A DNA stretch of 64,000 nucleotides from DASUKM01 sp036278735 (GTDB taxonomy: Bacteria; Acidobacteriota; Vicinamibacteria; Vicinamibacterales; 2-12-FULL-66-21), in contig DASUKM010000005.1 in NCBI GenBank assembly GCA_036278735.1, positions 22,604-86,603 of the forward strand. Reading direction: 5' to 3'. Numbering within the stretch: position 1 is the stretch's first letter; each line of letters starts with the position of its first letter. The position numbers and the translations under genes are program-made. A model generated the notes under the pieces. That model saw only the letters and a list, made by a program, of their open reading frames with translations, was not told the origin of the DNA and made no database searches. This document shows positions 7,535 to 15,019 of this stretch, piece after piece.

Positions 7535-8115
7535 CAGACGTGCTCGCCGACGCGCCGCTCCGTGCCCGAGGCGAGCCGCATGAGGTTGGCGCGATGGCGG
7601 AACAGGATCAGGGCGGCGACGCCCGCCGCCGCCAGCAGCACCGGCGCGGACGCGCCGGACCACCACACGATCGACGGCAGCGTAATGCTCGCGATCACCG
7701 AGCCGAGCGACACGACGCGCGTGATCCAGACGGTCGCCAGGAACAGACACGCCGCGACGCCCGTGGCGATCGGCGCGAGCACCGTGAACACGCCGGCCGC
7801 GACCGCCACTCCCTTCCCGCCATGGAAGCGGAGCCACACGGGATACACGTGTCCCACGACCGCGGCGGCCCCGACGGCCGCCGTTGCCGCGGCGCCGGCC
7901 GTCACACTCTGCGCGATCAGCACGGCAATGAGCCCCTTCGCGACATCGAGGGCCATCACGGCTACCCCGAGCGAACGCGAGGTCGTACGCAGGACGTTGG
8001 CGGCGCCGACGTTGCCGCTGCCGCTGACGCGGACGTCGATGCCGGCCCGCCGCGCGAGCAGGAAGGCAAACGGCACCGACCCGGCCGCATAGCCGAACAG
8101 GATCCAGGAAACCAT
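7534..8115 (-). CDS. plsY: Glycerol-3-phosphate acyltransferase PlsY
   Basis: PlsY is the integral membrane enzyme that transfers an acyl group from acyl-phosphate to glycerol 3-phosphate, the first step of phosphatidic acid synthesis. At 193 residues with several hydrophobic helices it has the family size. Conserved loops are visible as SGSGNVGAANVLR and RFHGGKGVAV. It is immediately upstream of gpsA (one-base overlap) and 24 bp downstream of thpR in the same operon. Confidence 0.95.
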   Translation of the reverse strand: MVSWILFGYAAGSVPFAFLLARRAGIDVRVSGSGNVGAANVLRTTSRSLGVAVMALDVAKGLIAVLIAQSVTAGAAATAAVGAAAVVGHVYPVWLRFHGGKGVAVAAGVFTVLAPIATGVAACLFLATVWITRVVSLGSVIASITLPSIVWWSGASAPVLLAAAGVAALILFRHRANLMRLASGTERRVGEHV

Positions 8116-8139
8116 CGAAGCGCTCTCCCCAGCAGAGTA

Positions 8140-8721
8140 CTACAACCGTTCGAAGGGAAGGCGCGTCAGGGGATGGTAGGCGGCGCCGTGCGGCGACAGG
8201 CGGCTCTCGAACAGTGTCGCGCCGCTCACGCGGCCGCAGCCGAGGTGCGCGGGGGTCTCGGCGAGGAGGGCCCGAACGGCCGGACCTTCTCCGCGCGCAA
8301 CGCTCTTCACGCGCGCCAGCGTCAGATGGGCGCTGAACGGCCGGGCCTCGGGCGCATATCCCAGCGGCGCGAGCCGCTCATCGCAACGCTCGTGCAGGGC
8401 GCGCAATCCGGCGCTCCCTTCGCGTACGCCGATCCAGAACACGCGCGGCGCGCCCGAGGCGGGAAACGCACCCGCGCCGGCCAGACACAGCTCGAAGGAC
8501 TCGATCGGCAGCGGGGCGGATAGGGCGGCGATCAGAGCTGGCGCGCGATCGTCGGGAACATGCCCGATGAACCGCACCGTCAGATGCCAGTTGGCGGGAT
8601 CGACCCACCGCGCGTCCAGGCGCACGCGCGCGCGACGCAGCCGGTCGCGGAGATCCGCTGCCGCCACGTCCGCCCGCTGCCGCATCCCCGGCTCGAGCGG
8701 CACGGCCACGAACAGCCGCAT
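8140..8721 (-). CDS. thpR: RNA 2',3'-cyclic phosphodiesterase (2H family, LigT-like)
   Basis: This is a 2H phosphoesterase that opens 2',3'-cyclic phosphates on RNA. The two HxTx catalytic motifs are HLTV at about residue 47 and HLTL at about residue 134 (AHLTLARVK). The 193 residues and the start MRLFVAVPL are typical. The start overlaps the cinA stop by one base. The gene is often found beside cinA in bacteria, so the context supports the call, but the cellular substrate is unknown. Confidence 0.9.
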   Translation of the reverse strand: MRLFVAVPLEPGMRQRADVAAADLRDRLRRARVRLDARWVDPANWHLTVRFIGHVPDDRAPALIAALSAPLPIESFELCLAGAGAFPASGAPRVFWIGVREGSAGLRALHERCDERLAPLGYAPEARPFSAHLTLARVKSVARGEGPAVRALLAETPAHLGCGRVSGATLFESRLSPHGAAYHPLTRLPFERL

Positions 8722-9998
8722 CAGCGCTCGAGCAGCCGGCGGACGCGGTCGAGCGCCGCCTGCGACGCCTGCAGCTTGATCAGCGCGCGTCCCTCCGCTC
8801 CGCCGATGAAGCGGAACGTGTGCACGTAGGCGGGGGCATCAGGGACCACGACCGCGATCGCGACCGTCCCGACCGGCTTCTCCGGGGTGCCGCCGCCGGG
8901 TCCCGCGATGCCGGTGATCCCGACCCCTACGCCAGCTCCCGTGCGCCCCCGGATGCCTTCCGCCATCGCCATCGCCACCGGTTCGCTCACGGCGCCGAAG
9001 CGTTCGATCGACTCCGGCGCGACACCGAGCCATGAGGTCTTCGCGGCATTGTCGTACGCCACGACGGCGCTGTGCACGTACGCCGAACTCCCGGGGACGT
9101 CGGTCAACCGCGAAGTGAACAGTCCGCCGGTGCACGACTCGGCCGCGGCAATCGTGAGACCACGCGCGCGCAGCCGGTCGCCGACGACTTCCTCGAGCCG
9201 GCGGCCGTCGATGCTGTAGACGTCGGCGCCGAGCACGGCGACGAGGTCCGCGACGGCGGCATCCAGCCGCTCCCGCGCGTCGGCCTCGCTTCGATCGCGC
9301 GTCGAGAGATGCAACTCCACCTGCCCCGGGGACGCGAGAATCGTCGTCGCGATGGGGCGGACGGCGTCACTCCATCGGCGATAGACGGGGGCGGCGCGCT
9401 GATCGACGTCCGATTCCCCTCGCCCGGCGATGAACAACGAGGCGCGATACACGCGTTGGTCGCCGGCATACCGCGACAACGGGCCGGCGCACAGCGCGTC
9501 GAACATCGGCTGCAATTCGCGCGGTGGTCCCGGCAGCAGCACGACCACCCGTTCGCCGTGCTCGATCATCAGCCCCGGCGCCGACCCATTCGGGTTGGCC
9601 AGCACCGTCGCGCCGCGCGGCACCATCGCCTGACGGCGGTTGATCGGCGGCATGACGGCGCCGCGTCGCGCGAAGCGCTTCTCCAGCTCGGCGACGATCG
9701 CCGGCTCCTCCGCCATCGGCAGCCCGAGCACGTCCGACACGACCTCGCGCGTCAGATCGTCGTCGGTCGGACCAAGCCCTCCCGTCAATACGATCAGGTC
9801 GGCGCGATCGCACGCCTGACGGAAGACCTCCGCCATGTCGCCGCGGTCGTCGCCGACGACGCTCTTGACGCGCAGGGCGATCCCGAGCGACCCCAGACGA
9901 TCCGAGAGGAAGAGCGAGTTCGTGTCGAGCCGATCGGATCCGAGCAGCTCCGAGCCGATCGCGATGACGTCGGCGCGCCGGAGCGGACCGCGATTCAT
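8721..9998 (-). CDS. cinA: CinA family protein (MoCF-like domain plus nicotinamide-nucleotide amidase)
   Basis: The N-terminal MoaB/MogA-like domain shows DVIAIGSELL, DTNSLFLSDRL and LTGGLGPTDDDLT. The C-terminal PncC-type amidase domain shows AAESCTGGLFTSRLTDVPGS and GITGIAGPGGGTPEKPVGTV. Such full-length CinA proteins combine ADP-ribose pyrophosphatase with NMN deamidase activity in NAD recycling. The ATG at 9998 overlaps the pgpA stop (ATGA). It has 425 residues, a normal length, with no missing motif. Confidence 0.95.
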   Translation of the reverse strand: MNRGPLRRADVIAIGSELLGSDRLDTNSLFLSDRLGSLGIALRVKSVVGDDRGDMAEVFRQACDRADLIVLTGGLGPTDDDLTREVVSDVLGLPMAEEPAIVAELEKRFARRGAVMPPINRRQAMVPRGATVLANPNGSAPGLMIEHGERVVVLLPGPPRELQPMFDALCAGPLSRYAGDQRVYRASLFIAGRGESDVDQRAAPVYRRWSDAVRPIATTILASPGQVELHLSTRDRSEADARERLDAAVADLVAVLGADVYSIDGRRLEEVVGDRLRARGLTIAAAESCTGGLFTSRLTDVPGSSAYVHSAVVAYDNAAKTSWLGVAPESIERFGAVSEPVAMAMAEGIRGRTGAGVGVGITGIAGPGGGTPEKPVGTVAIAVVVPDAPAYVHTFRFIGGAEGRALIKLQASQAALDRVRRLLER

Positions 9999-10459
9999 CG
10001 GATCAGCCCGGGCACCAGCCACATCGCGAGGCGCAGCGCGAGGTTCGCGTACACGCCCGCCATCGCATCGTCGGCCATGATGCCCAGGCCCCCGTGGAAG
10101 CGCTCGAAGCGGGATGCGGGATACGGTTTGATGACGTCGAAGATGCGGAACAGCACGAAACCGGCGAGCGCGGCGGACCAGCCGGCGGGGATGAACGCCA
10201 GCGTGATCAACATGCCGAGCACTTCGTCGATCACGACCGGTCCGGGGTCGATCAGTTGGAAGTGCCGCTCGGCGATCGTGCCGGACCAGGTGCCGAGCGC
10301 GAAGACGACGACGATCAGTCCGACCTCGACGAGACGCGAGTGCGTCCACCACACCAGGAGGTACACGACGAGCCCCGCGGCCGATCCCACGGTGCCAGGG
10401 GCGACGGGAAAGTACCCGCAGAAGACGACCGTCGCGAGAACAACGGCGAGGCGCGTCAC
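9995..10459 (-). CDS. pgpA: Phosphatidylglycerophosphatase A
   Basis: PgpA dephosphorylates phosphatidylglycerophosphate to phosphatidylglycerol in the inner membrane. The 154-residue protein has the family signature near its start (GYFPVAPGTVGSAAGL), DEVLGM in the middle, and FRIFDVIKPYPASRFER followed by GGLGIMADDAMAGVYANL. The start is a GTG overlapping the stop of the RDD gene (GTGA). Together with plsY and gpsA it makes this operon a phospholipid cluster. Confidence 0.93.
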   Translation of the reverse strand: MTRLAVVLATVVFCGYFPVAPGTVGSAAGLVVYLLVWWTHSRLVEVGLIVVVFALGTWSGTIAERHFQLIDPGPVVIDEVLGMLITLAFIPAGWSAALAGFVLFRIFDVIKPYPASRFERFHGGLGIMADDAMAGVYANLALRLAMWLVPGLIR

Positions 10460-11376
10460 GCTTTGACGACGCGGGTGCCCGACAGGCGATCGTGCAGCGC
10501 GCGGCGATCGCGGCCCGCGAGGGCGGCCAGGAATCCAAGACCCGCGGGCAGCACCGACACCGTATAGGCCGCTGCACGCAGGACCGCCTGTTCGACAGGC
10601 ACGCGCGCCGGTTCCGGATCGTCCGACTCCGCCGCGACGACGCGGATGCCGGCCGCCATCTTGCCGATGGTCTGTCCGCTCGCGGCGATGAAGGTGACGA
10701 AGTAGCCGCCGTTGAGCAGTACGAGGAACGCCACGAGCGGCACGGCCGGCAGCGCGGCGACCTGCCGCCACGACAGGTCGCAGAGGCGCAGGGTGAAATA
10801 GAGGACCGCCGCGTCGATGCCCGCCGTCAGCGCAAGGTCGATCGCCGCCGCCAGCACTCTCGCGGCGGCGCCGGCGGCCGGGTGAGGGAGCGCCGCGGAT
10901 TCGTCCGCCGCCGGTATCGGAATGGATCGGCGAACCGTGTGCTCGACGACCTCCAGATCGAGGCGAGGTTCGTCGGACTCCCGCCTGGCGCGCACGCGCG
11001 GAATCGACGGCGTGGCGCGGCGAACCGCGAGCGGCGCGCGGGGCGCGGCGTCGGCGCTCACGAGCGGCGCCTCGGAGGCGCCGGTGAACAGCGGCAGGTC
11101 CGACGTGCCGGGAACGGTCGCCGTCGAAGCCGCCGCACGGCCCGGGGCCGGCGCGCCGGACAGGACGGGATCCAGCGAGTCGAAGGACGCCCTGCGTGTC
11201 GTGGACGCGGGCATCTCCTGCAGCGCGAAGTCCGCCATCGGGCCGAGCGGTTCCGTTCCGTTCTGAATCGGCAGATCGTTGCGCGGCAGATCGATCGACA
11301 ACGAAAAGTCGTAACCGCAATTGCGGCAGCGATCCCCGCTGTCAAAGCTGATGTACTGGCACTTCGGGCACTTCAT
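10456..11376 (-). CDS. Zinc-ribbon and RDD-domain membrane protein
   Basis: The N-terminus carries a zinc ribbon (CPKC and CRNC, about 15 residues apart), followed by about 140 low-complexity residues. A C-terminal RDD domain has three probable membrane helices and the motifs RVLAAAIDLALT and SGQTIGKMAAGIRVV. The function of RDD proteins is not settled; some act in ion or osmolyte transport. I chose MKCPKCQYI at 11376. An in-frame ATG at 11400 would overlap the upstream TPR gene by ATGA and add eight residues, and is almost as likely. The gene is the second of the operon. Confidence 0.8.
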   Translation of the reverse strand: MKCPKCQYISFDSGDRCRNCGYDFSLSIDLPRNDLPIQNGTEPLGPMADFALQEMPASTTRRASFDSLDPVLSGAPAPGRAAASTATVPGTSDLPLFTGASEAPLVSADAAPRAPLAVRRATPSIPRVRARRESDEPRLDLEVVEHTVRRSIPIPAADESAALPHPAAGAAARVLAAAIDLALTAGIDAAVLYFTLRLCDLSWRQVAALPAVPLVAFLVLLNGGYFVTFIAASGQTIGKMAAGIRVVAAESDDPEPARVPVEQAVLRAAAYTVSVLPAGLGFLAALAGRDRRALHDRLSGTRVVKA

Positions 11377-11396
11377 CTGGAGTGTCTGGGATCCTC

Positions 11397-12203
11397 TCAT
11401 GGGTGCGGGACCCGAGCCTCGGCGGCCGCGTGGGCCGCGGTCAGCAGTTCGCGCTGAATGGTCGCGCGCAGTTCGTCAGCCTCCGCCTGCATCGGATCGC
11501 CGGGACGCACGCTGCCGAGCGCCGCGAGCGCGTCGTGCGGCCGCCCCTTCGCGTGCAGCGCGCGGGCGCGGGCGAGCCACACCTCGGACGGCCCGGGCAC
11601 GGGCAACGGTTCCAGCACCGGCGGCGGCGTGGCGCGCGGCACGGCGTCGGCGCCGAACACGCCGGCCGCGCCCAGTACCAGCACCCCCACGGCCCCGGCC
11701 GCGAGCCCCACCCCGAGCACGAACACGAGCGTCGAGAGCGCGGCCCATCGCGGCGATCGAACGCCGGGCACCGCCGAGCGCACCGGATGCCGAACCGGCA
11801 CCGGGGGCAGCACCGCGACGTGCTCCGTGGCCGGCGCCAGGCGATCGACCCGCTCGAGCAGCGCGAGCGCTTCCTCCGCAGGGGCGCCGCGCTCGATGGC
11901 CGACGTCAGCAGCCGGCGCGCACTCGCGCTGTCGCCGCGGGCGAACGCGGCGGCCCCCGTCTGCAGCAGTTCTTCGGTCTCGCGCTGCCGCTCGGCCAGC
12001 GCCCCGCGCGCCCGTTCGATATAGGCGCGCGCGCGCGGATGGCTGCGGTCGAGAAACAGCACCCGCGTCCAGACGTTGATCGCCAGTTCGTATTCGCCGC
12101 GGAAGTAATGATCGAGGCCGGCGAGCAGCATCTCTTCGATCCGCGACTGACGACTCGGCGCCTCGTCGCCGGCTGAATCGTCGTGTCGCAGCGGATCGGA
12201 CAT
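11397..12203 (-). CDS. TPR-like protein with one central membrane segment
   Basis: I do not recognise a specific family. The 268 residues contain helical tetratricopeptide-like repeats in the N-terminal half (AGLDHYFRGEYELAINVWTR; TGAAAFARGDSASARRLL). A single long hydrophobic segment lies near residues 163-195, and a second short TPR-like pair is near the C-terminus (ARALHAKGRPHDALAAL). It is the first gene of the long minus-strand operon, and a -10 box lies 15 bp before its ATG. It may be an assembly or scaffolding protein. The ATG at 12203 is preferred over one 45 bases upstream, which precedes the -10 logic. Confidence 0.65.
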   Translation of the reverse strand: MSDPLRHDDSAGDEAPSRQSRIEEMLLAGLDHYFRGEYELAINVWTRVLFLDRSHPRARAYIERARGALAERQRETEELLQTGAAAFARGDSASARRLLTSAIERGAPAEEALALLERVDRLAPATEHVAVLPPVPVRHPVRSAVPGVRSPRWAALSTLVFVLGVGLAAGAVGVLVLGAAGVFGADAVPRATPPPVLEPLPVPGPSEVWLARARALHAKGRPHDALAALGSVRPGDPMQAEADELRATIQRELLTAAHAAAEARVPHP

Positions 12204-12218
12204 GAGCAAACTGGCGGG

Positions 12219-12224
12219 ATTATG
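12219..12224 (-). promoter_or_regulatory. -10 box (CATAAT) of the TPR-led operon
   Basis: CATAAT followed by CCCGCC lies on the minus strand 15 bp before the TPR gene start codon, predicting a leader of under 10 nt. The downstream CCCGC matches the context of the TATAAT before the flippase gene (18807-18812). No clear -35 is seen. Confidence 0.4.
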
Positions 12225-12240
12225 CCACGGTCGCGGCTTT

Positions 12241-12684
12241 GACGCCACGGATCACGCGGACGGCCACGGACGACACGGAGGCCACGGACACAGGCCACGG
12301 ATCACACGGACGGACACGGACACAGGCCACGGATCACACGGACGGACACGGACAAAGGCCACGGATCACACGGACGGACACGGACAAAGGCCACGGATCA
12401 CACGGACGGACACGGACACAGGCCACGGATCGCACGGACGGCCACGGACAAAGGCCACGGATCACACGGACGGACACGGACAAAGGCCACGGATCACACG
12501 GACGCACACGGACACAGGCCACGGCTCGCACGGACGGCGACGGACAAAGGCCACGGATCACACGGACGGACACGGACACAGGCCACGGATCGCACGGACG
12601 GCGACGGACAAAGGCCACGGATCACACGGACGGCCACGGACGCAGGCCACGGATCACGCGGACGGACACGGACCAACACGACCA
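12241..12684. repeat. Twelve-copy 32-bp tandem repeat array
   Basis: From 12301 the unit beginning ATCACACGGACGGACACGGA recurs at exactly 32-bp steps (12301, 12333, 12365 and so on to 12653, 12 copies), with single-base variants and no spacers. One or two degenerate copies precede it from 12241. The array fills the 529-bp divergent gap between the TPR gene and ftcD, which holds no supportable gene. Because 32 is not divisible by three and no stop occurs in the unit, several frames stay open, producing spurious ORFs. Confidence 0.9.
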
Positions 12685-12732
12685 AGGGAACCCGAAGAAC
12701 CCTCTGAACCCGTTCCATGTTACAGATCTCCC

Positions 12733-13632
12733 ATGGCCATCATCGAGTGCATCCCCAACGTCAGCGAGGGACGCCGTCCCGAGATCATCGAGCGCCTGGC
12801 GGAGGCGATCCGCTCGACCGCGGGCGTGCGCCTGCTCGACTACTCGTCCGACGCGTCGCACAACCGGTCGGTCTTTACGCTCGCTGGCGATGCCGGGCCG
12901 CTGAAGACCGCCATCCTCGCGCTGTTCGACCGTGCCGTCGCGGCGATCGATCTGCGGACGCACCGCGGCGAACATCCCCGGCTCGGCGCGGTGGACGTCG
13001 TGCCGTTCGTCCCGATCGAGGGAACCACGATGGCCGACTGCGTCGCGCTCGCGAAGGACGTGGCGGCCGAGGTCGCCTCGCGCTTCGAGGTGCCTGTCTA
13101 TCTCTATGAGGAGGCGTCGGCGAACCCGGCGCGCAAGAACCTCGAAGACATCCGCCGTGGCGAATTCGAAGGCCTGGCCGCGAAGATGGCGCAGGCTGGA
13201 TGGGCGCCGGACTATGGTCCGGCGGCGCCGCACGCCACGGCCGGCGCCTCCGTGATCGGCGCGCGCATGCCGCTCATCGCGTACAACATCAACCTGAACA
13301 CGGACCGCCTCGACGTCGCGAAGAAGATCGCCGCGGGCATCCGCCACAGCAGCGGCGGATTCCGGTTCGTGAAGGCGGCCGGTTTCAGGCTGGAGGATCG
13401 CGGGGTCGTTCAGGTCTCGATGAACCTCACGAACTACGAGAAGACCCCCATCCATCGCGTGTTCGAAACCGTGAAGCGCGAGGCCGCGCGGTATGGGGTG
13501 TCGGTGCTGGAGAGCGAAATCGTCGGTCTCGTGCCGTCGGCCGCGCTCGTCGGCGCCGCCGAGTTCTACCTGCAGCTCGAACGCTTCGGGGCGGCGCAGG
13601 TGCTCGAACACAAGCTGCGCGAATCGTCCTGA
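12733..13632 (+). CDS. ftcD: Glutamate formimidoyltransferase (FtcD N-terminal type)
   Basis: The enzyme moves the formimino group between formiminoglutamate and tetrahydrofolate in histidine breakdown. MAIIECIPNVSEGRRPEII and HRGEHPRLGAVDVVPFVP are signatures of the transferase domain. At 299 residues it contains only the N-terminal and middle subdomains and lacks the cyclodeaminase half of the mammalian fusion, as in many bacteria. The ATG at 12733 is chosen because the open frame further upstream runs through the tandem array. No hut genes are adjacent; it stands alone between the repeat array and convergent ntrX. Confidence 0.93.
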   Translation: MAIIECIPNVSEGRRPEIIERLAEAIRSTAGVRLLDYSSDASHNRSVFTLAGDAGPLKTAILALFDRAVAAIDLRTHRGEHPRLGAVDVVPFVPIEGTTMADCVALAKDVAAEVASRFEVPVYLYEEASANPARKNLEDIRRGEFEGLAAKMAQAGWAPDYGPAAPHATAGASVIGARMPLIAYNINLNTDRLDVAKKIAAGIRHSSGGFRFVKAAGFRLEDRGVVQVSMNLTNYEKTPIHRVFETVKREAARYGVSVLESEIVGLVPSAALVGAAEFYLQLERFGAAQVLEHKLRESS

Positions 13633-13642
13633 CCCGGCCGTG

Positions 13643-15019
13643 CTACGCCGGTTCTTCTTCCCGGCGGCCGGGGGCGATCCCGAACGCCTTCATCTTTCGG
13701 TACAGATTGCTTCGTTCGACGCCGAGCATCTCGGCGGTGCGCGAGATGTTGCCCTGCTGAATCGCGAGCGCGCGGAGGATGTGTTCCCGCTCGAAGCGGT
13801 CGCGCGCCTCGAGCAGCGGCAGCAGGCGGTCGCCGCTCGCGCCCCCGGCGACGATCGGGACGCCGTCGAGAAACGCCAGATCCGGCAGCCCGACGACGTC
13901 GCCCGGCACCATGATCATGAGGCGCTCCATCACGTTCCGCAGCTCCCGCACGTTGCCCGGCCATCGGTAGCGCCGCAGGCCCGCGGCGGCCGCCGGGTCG
14001 AGGGTCTTCGGGCGCCGGCCGTACTCGCGCGCGAACTCGGCGATGAAGTGCTCGGCGAGCCGCGTGACGTCGCTCCCGCGCTCGCGCAGCGGGGGCACGA
14101 ACACGGGGATGACGTTCAGCCGGAAGTACAGGTCCTCGCGAAAGCGGCCGGCGCGGATCTCCGCCGGCAGCTCCTTGTTCGTCGCCGCGATGATGCGGAC
14201 GTCGACGCGCACGCTGGCCGCGCCGCCCACCGGCTCGACCACCTGTTCCTGCAGCGCGCGCAGCATCTTCGCCTGCGTCTTCAGGCTCATGTCGCCGATT
14301 TCGTCGAGGAACAGCGTCCCGCCGTCGGCCGCCTCGAACTTGCCGCGCCGATCCGCCAGGGCGCCGGTGAAGGCGCCGCGCACGTGGCCGAACAGCTCGC
14401 TCTCGATCAGCTCTTCGGGGATCGCGGCACAATTCACTTCGACGAAGGGGCCGCTGCGCCGCCGGCTCGAGCCGTGCACCGTGCGGGCCACGAGTTCCTT
14501 GCCCGTTCCGTTCTCGCCGTAGATCAGCACGCGCCCGTTCGTCGGGGCCGCCATCGCGATCTGCTCGCGGAGCTGCCCCATCACGTAGCTCTCGCCGACG
14601 AGCGTCTGCCGCCGGTCCACGTGGGCGCGCAGCGCGCGGTTCTCGGCCTCGAGCCGGCGCTGCCGCAGCGCGTTCGACACGACGAGCACCGTCTTCTCGA
14701 GCGACAGCGGCTTCTCGATGAAGTCGAACGCCCCCATCTTGATGGCGCGGACCGCCGATTCGATGTTGCCGTGCCCCGAGATCATCACGACCGGCGCGTC
14801 CACCCGCCGGTCGCGCAGGCGCTGCAGGGTCGCGAGGCCGTCGAGTCCCGGCAGCCAGATGTCGAGCACGATGACGTCGTACGCCTCCCGCGCGACGCGC
14901 TCGAGGCACGCTTCCCCGCTCTCGGCCGTGTCGACGGCATATCCCTCGTCACGCAGCACGCCGCTCAGCGCCGCCCGCACCCCCGCTTCGTCGTCGACGA
15001 TCAGCACCGTGGCCTTCAT
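13643..15019 (-). CDS. ntrX: NtrX-type sigma-54-dependent response regulator
   Basis: The domains are a receiver (VLIVDDEAG, phospho-acceptor in VIVLDIWLP near residue 53, lysine in FIEKPLSL), an AAA+ domain and a C-terminal Fis-type HTH. The AAA+ domain has Walker A GENGTGKE, the sigma-54 loop GAFTGA and Walker B GGTLFLDEIGDM. The HTH is GNISRTAEMLGVERSNLYRKMKAF. It has 458 residues. The start overlaps the NtrY stop (ATGA), so sensor and regulator are co-translated. This pair is the NtrYX type, linked to nitrogen, redox or envelope control; the regulon is not evident here. Confidence 0.92.
   Translation of the reverse strand: MKATVLIVDDEAGVRAALSGVLRDEGYAVDTAESGEACLERVAREAYDVIVLDIWLPGLDGLATLQRLRDRRVDAPVVMISGHGNIESAVRAIKMGAFDFIEKPLSLEKTVLVVSNALRQRRLEAENRALRAHVDRRQTLVGESYVMGQLREQIAMAAPTNGRVLIYGENGTGKELVARTVHGSSRRRSGPFVEVNCAAIPEELIESELFGHVRGAFTGALADRRGKFEAADGGTLFLDEIGDMSLKTQAKMLRALQEQVVEPVGGAASVRVDVRIIAATNKELPAEIRAGRFREDLYFRLNVIPVFVPPLRERGSDVTRLAEHFIAEFAREYGRRPKTLDPAAAAGLRRYRWPGNVRELRNVMERLMIMVPGDVVGLPDLAFLDGVPIVAGGASGDRLLPLLEARDRFEREHILRALAIQQGNISRTAEMLGVERSNLYRKMKAFGIAPGRREEEPA

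Noticed and set aside
12241..12684. CRISPR array
   Set aside because: Units are directly adjacent with no spacers and no cas genes are nearby.
12202..12732. Long open frames through the 32-bp array, reading as His/Gly/Arg/Thr-rich repeats on both strands
   Set aside because: Several frames are open because the unit has no stop and its period is not a multiple of three. There is no start context or family. The real gene is ftcD from 12733.
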